NCBI GenBank assembly: GCA_048939265.1
Contig: JBHLPQ010000033.1
Span: 1-24,831, forward strand
Reading direction: 5' to 3'
Source: Hodarchaeum sp048939265
Lineage (GTDB): Archaea > Asgardarchaeota > Heimdallarchaeia > Hodarchaeales > Hodarchaeaceae
DNA: 24,831 nt
A program made the position numbers and the translations under genes. Shown piece after piece: positions 7,619 through 13,658 of the stretch. A model generated the notes under the pieces. That model was given only the letters and a program-made list of their open reading frames with translations, was not told where the DNA came from and did no database searches. Positions within the stretch are counted from its first letter, which is position 1. Each line of letters starts with the position of its first letter.

Positions 7619-9301
7619 TTAGGGTATATGCCAAAAAAAGCTGAGACTGATAATAAAATAAATTATTTTCATGAACTTATTTTTCAAAACTTGAGTTGTC
7701 GCAATTAATTCTTCATCCTGAACAGAGGAACTAGGTTGGTTCTCTTTGAGATGAAAACTAAGCTTAGCATAACCAAGCTCCTTAAACAAAGAGGGCGGAA
7801 TTATTGTTTCTAAAAGAAAATTGTTTTTGGAGTTTAAATTTAAGATTTCAAATGGTATCTCTTGAGAATTGATATAGAATCCATTGGTAAATTCTGGTGG
7901 CAATTCCGTTCTAATCAGAATTGGTGATTTTACTTCCTTTATTTCCTTCTCTGTTATTCCCCGTGTCCGAATGGGTAGGAGATACATGTCGATGCCTTCC
8001 TTAACGGATTTCCAATCAAATTCCAGCGTACCATTCAAAGCCAAGTCAAAAGCTTCTTTTGCAAACTTAAAAGATTCAATAGCGTGATTCAGAGCCGTTT
8101 TCTTGCGGTGAGGATGTTGAAACGGCATTGACATCCCAAAATGCGTGGTTGATGAGAAAAGTACTGCAGTTCTCAGATATGTATTAATCGAATCATCAGT
8201 ATTCCGTAGTAAATTGTTAATTCTATCAAGATTTGATTGAGAAATCTTTTGGGTTGATATTGTATCAGTTGCACATTTTAACCAACGAGCCTGTTGGCCA
8301 ATAGTCCAAAAATTGGTATTACTATGTTTTTGGGCCCAATTGTAATACCCACACCAGCAACCGTCAGCAATATCCTGTTTTATGGTACAAGATCCATGAA
8401 CTTTGAGTTTAGGTACAATATCTAACAAATTCACAAATTTAACATATTCTAATTTGTCAACAGCCTTAATAATTTCATAAATTCCTCCAGTATTCGGCAT
8501 CCACTTCATAAAACGCGGTACAGTAGTTCCCTTCCATACTGGATTATCCATATCATGATTCAAAACAACTAAAGCATGACCTTCGATATCGTTTGACTGT
8601 TGCCTTCCCCGTATAAATTTAAACCACTTTTCAATCGACAAATGATCAATTAAATCTCCAAAACCATACATCGGGATCATCAAGAAACACTGATCAGAAA
8701 CTGTCGACACGAAGTTAACTAGTCCATAGCGCTGATTCCAATCCAACCGAGGATTGATTAATGGCCGTGTCGTGTCGAATGGGATAACAGCATAATAATT
8801 GAGAATACCCTGAATTCCTACCTGTTTTAATAGCTCTATCATACCTTGGGTGAACATTGTCTCCTGTACTCGAATGTAAGGTGCAATTCTGCCAGGAAAT
8901 AATTGATTTAATCCGATCCCCATAGAATTATCCATATTCCACTTGCATTGTTGAAGAAATCCTTCTGTATCCAAGATTGGAAGCGCATTATTCCCCCAGC
9001 TCCCAACAATTACTTCATCTTTTCCTTTTTTCACTCTATTTATTACTTGTTCTAGAATTTCAGGTTGATACTTCTGTTGTAGTTGGATAGACCAATATAA
9101 GTCGCTATAGTCCCAGGAAATCTTGATCTTTCCATTACATAATCCTTCAGCTTCACAATCGTAGATAGTGTCGATAATTTTACGCATAATTTTCAGGTCT
9201 AAACCAAAACCATCTGTTCCTCTTGAATCTCCCCTATAGGAGTGATAGTAGTTTATGTGGGGGGACATAACAAAAAATATCTTTTTTTCCTCAATATCCA
9301 C
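7619..9301 (-). CDS. GH38/GH57-like glycoside hydrolase, N-terminal catalytic part
   Basis: The 560-residue ORF starts at GTG (9301), just before the first conserved-looking strand (KKIFFVMSPHINYYH), with an in-frame stop shortly upstream. The N-terminal ~330 residues look like the alpha/beta barrel shared by GH38, GH57 and related deacetylase-like enzymes: HINYYHSYRGD at 15-25, SWDYSDLYW at 62-70, DEVIVGSWGNN at 95-105, and FPGRIAPYIRVQETMFTQG. I cannot name the catalytic acids with confidence and do not recognise a characterised family. After a helical middle, it ends in the first strand of the beta-sandwich, and then a short tail (IISLSFFWHIP) created by the T7 frameshift. It is preceded by the sugar symporter (53 bases) in the same direction, so it likely acts on imported oligosaccharides; no signal peptide is seen. 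Confidence 0.75.
   Translation of the reverse strand: MDIEEKKIFFVMSPHINYYHSYRGDSRGTDGFGLDLKIMRKIIDTIYDCEAEGLCNGKIKISWDYSDLYWSIQLQQKYQPEILEQVINRVKKGKDEVIVGSWGNNALPILDTEGFLQQCKWNMDNSMGIGLNQLFPGRIAPYIRVQETMFTQGMIELLKQVGIQGILNYYAVIPFDTTRPLINPRLDWNQRYGLVNFVSTVSDQCFLMIPMYGFGDLIDHLSIEKWFKFIRGRQQSNDIEGHALVVLNHDMDNPVWKGTTVPRFMKWMPNTGGIYEIIKAVDKLEYVKFVNLLDIVPKLKVHGSCTIKQDIADGCWCGYYNWAQKHSNTNFWTIGQQARWLKCATDTISTQKISQSNLDRINNLLRNTDDSINTYLRTAVLFSSTTHFGMSMPFQHPHRKKTALNHAIESFKFAKEAFDLALNGTLEFDWKSVKEGIDMYLLPIRTRGITEKEIKEVKSPILIRTELPPEFTNGFYINSQEIPFEILNLNSKNNFLLETIIPPSLFKELGYAKLSFHLKENQPSSSVQDEELIATTQVLKNKFMKIIYFIISLSFFWHIP
7633..7639 (-). other. T7 run at the apparent frameshift joining the two glycosidase ORFs
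   Basis: On the minus strand the codons are AGC TTT TTT TGG. Skipping one T gives AGC TTT TTT GGC ATA TAC and enters the downstream frame at once, without any stop. Homopolymer runs are frequent sites of sequencing error and also of programmed frameshifting. Which one applies here cannot be decided from the sequence. Confidence 0.65.
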
Positions 9302-9354
9302 TTTGAAGCATCCATTAGTCTAATATATTAGAAGGAAAAAGGAAGAAATTTAGA

Positions 9355-10692
9355 CTATTCCTCTATTTGGAGAACAGTTTCTTTCACCATCATAAAGAAT
9401 GGAATCGAGATTAAGAAAAAGACAGCCCCTAGTGGAAAAATCCAAGCAGTACCTAATGCCTCATTTGTTGTCACAAATCCCGCAGCAAAGGCTCCAATTA
9501 TTTGTGAAATAGTAAAAATTATATTTAATAATCCATAGAATTTTCCTCTTTCTTCTTCTGGCATTAAATCTTGTGCCCATGCATTTAGAGGTGTTACTAA
9601 TCCTAGTAAAGCAACTAATATGAAAGGAAGGGTTAGTCCAAATATTAATAGATTGACCTCCGTTCCTTGTTTAACGAATAGGACTCCAACTAATCCAATT
9701 GATGTTATGATTATGGAAGCAGGTACATACTTCTTCCTACCATATCGATCAGCTAACCGACCTAAAATAAAAATTACTATAAATAGAATTGGGAAGCCAA
9801 TTCCAATCGATCCAACTAATTCCAGAGTGGAAAGACCGAGAGAAAAAATAAATACAAATAAAAAGGGCATAATAACTCCAATTCCACATCTAAAAATGGT
9901 ATAGGCCAGAGTTAGCTTGAAAAACTCATTATTTTTCCTGAACTCACTATAGTTAAAGATTTGTTTCAGTTCAGAGAAAAATAACCGTCTAGGAGGTAAT
10001 TCAGAGGGAGAAACTTCTTTTATTGTTAAAAATCCAATGATTCCACAAAGAATGAAAGCTCCCCCACCTATCAATAGTACAAAGAAATGTCCTTCTGGAG
10101 TGATTATCGTCCCATCTTCGACTGGATTAGGAACTGAAAACAGCTCGTTTGCTATCAAGAATCCTGCTACAGCAATAAGCAAACCTATATAACCAATTAT
10201 GTTTACAATGCCATTTGCACGACCACGATATTCAACATCTACAGAATCAGGGATCAGTGACCTTTCTGTAACATAATAGGCATTTGATGCGATACCTATA
10301 ATTAGAACATCAATAACTAATGCTGAAAGATAATCTTGTGTAAATGCAAAAGCAATCATTGAAACTCCTGCAATAATACCCCCAAAAAGTAGGTAAGGTT
10401 TTCTTCTACCAAACCTTGATCGAGTATTATCGCTTATGATTCCCCAGGTTAAATTAGCAACGAGTCCAACGGCTGCTGAAAGCGAAACCATTAACGAAAT
10501 CGGTTCAATCTTCAGAAACAAAAATTCAAAAGGTTCTAACCATAATACATGTTCTAGGTAAGTATTAAAGAAATTCTGTTCAAAAAAACCAAATATTTGA
10601 TCTCCACTAAAAAGTATCCCGATTAAAATACTTTGAATTATGACCCCTTTTGGTATCTTTTTTTGTGGTTTTTCTTGCATATATTCCTGCAT
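9355..10692 (-). CDS. MFS sugar:cation symporter, GPH (MelB-like) type
   Basis: The 445-residue protein has about twelve hydrophobic segments. The cytoplasmic loop motif WGIISDNTRSRFGRRKPY near residue 84 is the GxxxDxxxSxxGRRxP pattern of glycoside-pentoside-hexuronide (GPH) symporters such as MelB. A second-half echo, LGRLADRYGRKKY, marks the duplicated MFS loop. It is expected to import a sugar or short glycoside with a cation across the cell membrane. It lies between the UroD-like gene (81 bases upstream) and the GH38/GH57-like gene (53 bases downstream), all minus strand, which supports uptake of the glycosidases' substrate. A second ATG lies 12 bases inside; either may be the start. The carried sugar is not readable from sequence. 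Confidence 0.88.
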   Translation of the reverse strand: MQEYMQEKPQKKIPKGVIIQSILIGILFSGDQIFGFFEQNFFNTYLEHVLWLEPFEFLFLKIEPISLMVSLSAAVGLVANLTWGIISDNTRSRFGRRKPYLLFGGIIAGVSMIAFAFTQDYLSALVIDVLIIGIASNAYYVTERSLIPDSVDVEYRGRANGIVNIIGYIGLLIAVAGFLIANELFSVPNPVEDGTIITPEGHFFVLLIGGGAFILCGIIGFLTIKEVSPSELPPRRLFFSELKQIFNYSEFRKNNEFFKLTLAYTIFRCGIGVIMPFLFVFIFSLGLSTLELVGSIGIGFPILFIVIFILGRLADRYGRKKYVPASIIITSIGLVGVLFVKQGTEVNLLIFGLTLPFILVALLGLVTPLNAWAQDLMPEEERGKFYGLLNIIFTISQIIGAFAAGFVTTNEALGTAWIFPLGAVFFLISIPFFMMVKETVLQIEE

Positions 10693-10773
10693 AATTCTTT
10701 CATTTCCTTATGGTTTCTTAATTAAATTAATTTTCACCTCATTTAATCCATCTCTTTAAAAGAAGTTTGGTTA

Positions 10774-11847
10774 TCAACCATTTTTTTTATTCTGATTGAT
10801 CAATCCTAGGAAAGTTTGATTTATGAATACTTGACGATCTCTTGATATGGAAATATCCTCTGGATCTGGATAATTACGAAATATAAAACCTCCAGAATAC
10901 TTTTCAATGCTATATGTTTGAATCATTTCTTTGATTTCATTATAAATCTCTTTCTCGGTTATTTCTGGGCGGTTACTCCATTGAATATCAACACAATTCC
11001 ACATACACATTTTCTTCCCTAGTATATTAATTAACTTCTGATGTCCCATAAGTCGAGGTTGATCTATCTGAACCACATCCACCCCTAAATCAATCATTTC
11101 TGGGAGTAATGTTAAAATATTTCCACAACAATGCCAAATAAAATGCATGTTATTAGAATGGGTAGCTTCTATTATCTGTTTATATCTAGGCTTATAGAAT
11201 TGACGAAAGGTATCTATTTTCATCTGGAGGCTTGTTTGAAGCCCCCAATCTTCCCAAGTCATAAATGCATCATAAAGCCCCTTTTTTCCGTAAATTTCAA
11301 TTAAGTCAATTGTCAGAAGAGTCAAACGGTTCAAAAGTTGTTCTAATTGATCAGGTTGTTTATACGGCGCTATCATTAATTCCTCGAACCCCATTAATGA
11401 CCGCATTCTTTCATAGAGATTGATCAAGTTGGGGGCTACAATATATTTCCCCCTACGTCGAGCAACACGAGCAAAAGTGTTGAATACTGGCTTCATCCCT
11501 CTTGGAATAACATTCGGAAATTGATAATTTGGTAATACAGATAAATCAGCAAGCGGGAACTTAACTGCTGTATCCCACCACCTTCCTGTGATTTGCCATT
11601 TTACTCCCCATTCATCAAAATAATATCCATCCTTTGCTTTTGGTTTACTAGGCCTCAACCACTTACCAATGAACCCCAGATCGAAGATATCTCCTCTTGT
11701 AGGATGAAAAAATAAGCAATATGGAATCCGAGGGGGATTTTGGAATTCAATTGCCTTACTAACTATCTCACGGGAGCTAATATCCTTTGGCGTGGGCACT
11801 TTCTTCAGAGAACCATAAAGAGATTTTAGTGCTAAGCTTATGTTCAT
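10774..11847 (-). CDS. UroD-like (uroporphyrinogen decarboxylase superfamily) protein
   Basis: The 357-residue protein has the URO-D/CMT1 fold features: YYFDEWGVKWQ near residue 76, a helical middle with WEDWG, the metal-ligand-like FIWHCCGN followed by LLPEMIDLGVDVVQIDQP, and a closing region with GGF. The true UroD active-site N-terminal Arg motif is not seen, so this is more likely one of the divergent UroD-like proteins, which include corrinoid methyltransferases (MtaA/CmuA group) and many uncharacterised members. No corrinoid protein or haem gene is nearby. Instead it lies between GH1 (109 bases upstream) and the sugar symporter (81 bases downstream), so a role in sugar or glycoside metabolism is suggested by context only. 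Confidence 0.8.
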   Translation of the reverse strand: MNISLALKSLYGSLKKVPTPKDISSREIVSKAIEFQNPPRIPYCLFFHPTRGDIFDLGFIGKWLRPSKPKAKDGYYFDEWGVKWQITGRWWDTAVKFPLADLSVLPNYQFPNVIPRGMKPVFNTFARVARRRGKYIVAPNLINLYERMRSLMGFEELMIAPYKQPDQLEQLLNRLTLLTIDLIEIYGKKGLYDAFMTWEDWGLQTSLQMKIDTFRQFYKPRYKQIIEATHSNNMHFIWHCCGNILTLLPEMIDLGVDVVQIDQPRLMGHQKLINILGKKMCMWNCVDIQWSNRPEITEKEIYNEIKEMIQTYSIEKYSGGFIFRNYPDPEDISISRDRQVFINQTFLGLINQNKKNG

Positions 11848-11956
11848 TACCAGTCCATCTACTCTTAATTTCTAAAACATAATTGTTTTGATAATGAATT
11901 CAAGGTAGATTAAGGAAACCAAATTCTAAATATCGCCTGTAACTGTTGTTACGTAA

Positions 11957-13339
11957 TCACTCTTCAAAACCATTATTGCGGATTACATCTCGGTACCATT
12001 GGCCACTCTTTTTCCATATTCGTTCTTGAGCTTTGTAATTAACACGAATCAGTCCAAATCGTTTTGAGTACCCATGGAGCCATTCAAAATTGTCTAGGAA
12101 GGACCAAACAAAGTACCCTCTTAAATTCAGCCCCTCTTTTATAGCTCTACCTGCAGATCCAAGATACTGTTTTAAATAATCAATTCGATCATCGTCTTGA
12201 ACAATGTTATTGACAATCTCTTCATCCTTGCAAGATATGCCATTTTCAGTTATATAGAGAAGAGGATGATCGTAGTCTCTATCAATATCAATTAAGAGAT
12301 CGTAGAATCCTTGAGGACAAATTTCCCAACCCATGTCAGAATATTCACGACCCTCTTCCTGTTCCACTCCAGTTATTTCTTGTGCGACATAAACTTCGAG
12401 AAATGATAACACATTTAGATCTTCTGCTTTGGATGTCCCAACTCTTTTACAGGAATAATTGTTTACCCCTAAGAAATCCATAGGTAATGCTGATTTCAAC
12501 AAAGCTAAATCTTCAGCTGGAAATGAAATATTAAACTCGTCTTTCAGGGCATTCACAATGTCCTTTGGATAAGAACCTTTCAAAACTGGATTTAAAAACC
12601 ACCGATTTATTAGGTTATCAACGATTTTCGTAGCTTGCTCATCGAGGTCAGAATCAGTTTTTGGATATACTTTAGCTAGGTTGAGTGTTATTCCTATTTT
12701 CCCATCAGAGTGCTCACATTGTCTATATGCTTGTACAGCTCGAGCGTGAGCAACATTCACATGATGGGAAGCCTGAAAACCTCCTGGGACGCCTTCTTCA
12801 AGAACACCAAATGAGTAAAAAGTGAGAGTGAAAACCAGAGGTTCATTAAAAGTGATCCACATCTTCACACGATCACCAAAATGATTAAACATGAAAGTAG
12901 CATATTCAACAAAATCGTCCACAATCTCTCTGTTTGCCCATCCACCTTTCGTCTGCAAAGCAATAGGAAGGTCCCAATGGTATAGGGTAACGACAGGTTG
13001 AATATCATTGGCTAGGAGCTCATTAATTAAGTTGTCATAGAACTCAACGCCTTTATGATTGACTTCCCCTCGCCCACTAGGGAAGATACGGGCCCATGAA
13101 ATAGAGAACCTATATGCATTCAGTCCCATCTTCTTCATTAATGCGACATCTTCCTTGTAGCGATGATAATGGTCACAGGCTACGTCCCCTGTATCATTAT
13201 TCGTAACAATACCAAGATTGTGGCAAATGAAATCCCATAAGTTTTCTCCCTTACCGTCTTCACTCCAGGCTCCTTCGATCTGATAGCTTGCGGTGGCAGT
13301 CCCCCATAAAAAATCTTCAGGAAAAGAAATTTTCTCCAT
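11957..13339 (-). CDS. GH1 beta-glycosidase (beta-glucosidase/galactosidase type)
   Basis: The 460-residue length is typical of GH1. It begins with FPEDFLWGTATASYQIEGAW, the N-terminal family signature. The acid/base is Glu166 in TFNEP and the nucleophile Glu365 in YITENG, both intact; further family marks are NAYRFSISWARIFPSG and the C-terminal SFLDNFEW-GYSKRFGL. It would hydrolyse beta-linked glucosides, galactosides or similar by the retaining mechanism in the cytosol, as no signal peptide is present. A Shine-Dalgarno-like AAGGAGAAA lies just before the ATG at 13339. It is the first gene of the minus-strand sugar operon and faces the secreted repeat-protein gene across 319 bases. Exact substrate preference cannot be read. 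Confidence 0.96.
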   Translation of the reverse strand: MEKISFPEDFLWGTATASYQIEGAWSEDGKGENLWDFICHNLGIVTNNDTGDVACDHYHRYKEDVALMKKMGLNAYRFSISWARIFPSGRGEVNHKGVEFYDNLINELLANDIQPVVTLYHWDLPIALQTKGGWANREIVDDFVEYATFMFNHFGDRVKMWITFNEPLVFTLTFYSFGVLEEGVPGGFQASHHVNVAHARAVQAYRQCEHSDGKIGITLNLAKVYPKTDSDLDEQATKIVDNLINRWFLNPVLKGSYPKDIVNALKDEFNISFPAEDLALLKSALPMDFLGVNNYSCKRVGTSKAEDLNVLSFLEVYVAQEITGVEQEEGREYSDMGWEICPQGFYDLLIDIDRDYDHPLLYITENGISCKDEEIVNNIVQDDDRIDYLKQYLGSAGRAIKEGLNLRGYFVWSFLDNFEWLHGYSKRFGLIRVNYKAQERIWKKSGQWYRDVIRNNGFEE

Positions 13340-13658
13340 CGTTTCTCCTTCACTTTCTCCTTATTTCTGTTTCTGTCGTCTAATTTCTCTATTTTAATAA
13401 TCTTTTGAAATTTCATTATTTTAAATTCCTCTCAATATAAGGACACTCCTATCGAATTGTAAAATCGCGTAAAAACTCACTAAATCACAAACGGGAGAAA
13501 TTAACTATAAAGAATATCCATCCAGTCTATTAATACAAGAAAAAAGATGTAAAATAGTACATATATTTGATTTATAAACAAAGAAAGAAAGAAAGTTTTT
13601 TAAGATTCTCTTGGTTGAATTTACAGTCCTTTCAACGATATTGAAAGGAGGAGAAAAA
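13340..13658. promoter_or_regulatory. Divergent promoter region between GH1 and the repeat-protein gene
   Basis: These 319 bases hold no convincing gene. On the minus side, AT-rich boxes CCTTATATTGAG (about 13433-13443) and AATTTAAAATAATG (about 13416-13429) are possible TATA elements for GH1. On the plus side, TTTATAAAC (13571-13579) is the best TATA match for the repeat-protein gene. A purine tract of AAAG repeats (about 13580-13595) and the hairpin at 13628-13648 follow. The shared region would allow joint control of both units, but no clear operator dyad covers both promoters. Confidence 0.5.
13628..13651 (+). promoter_or_regulatory. Hairpin that covers part of the Shine-Dalgarno of the repeat-protein gene
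   Basis: CCTTTCAA (13628-13635) and TTGAAAGG (13641-13648) form a perfect 8-bp stem with loop CGATA. The Shine-Dalgarno AAAGGAGG occupies 13644-13651, so its first five bases are in the stem. The ATG is at 13659. If folded, the RNA would hide the ribosome site, which suggests translational control; a DNA operator is the alternative. Confidence 0.5.

Noticed and set aside
11939..11952. GTAAC-TGTT-GTTAC small hairpin just after the GH1 stop
   Set aside because: Only a 5-bp stem and no T-tract in the minus direction, so it is too weak to call as a terminator.
13180..13416. 78-residue minus-strand frame over the start of GH1
   Set aside because: It overlaps the well-supported GH1 N terminus in another frame, and its product is a basic, low-complexity string with no family features.
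13580..13595. AAAG tandem repeat in the repeat-protein leader, possible phase-variation tract
   Set aside because: Only about four units, outside the coding frame, with no evidence of length change; it looks like an ordinary purine-rich leader.
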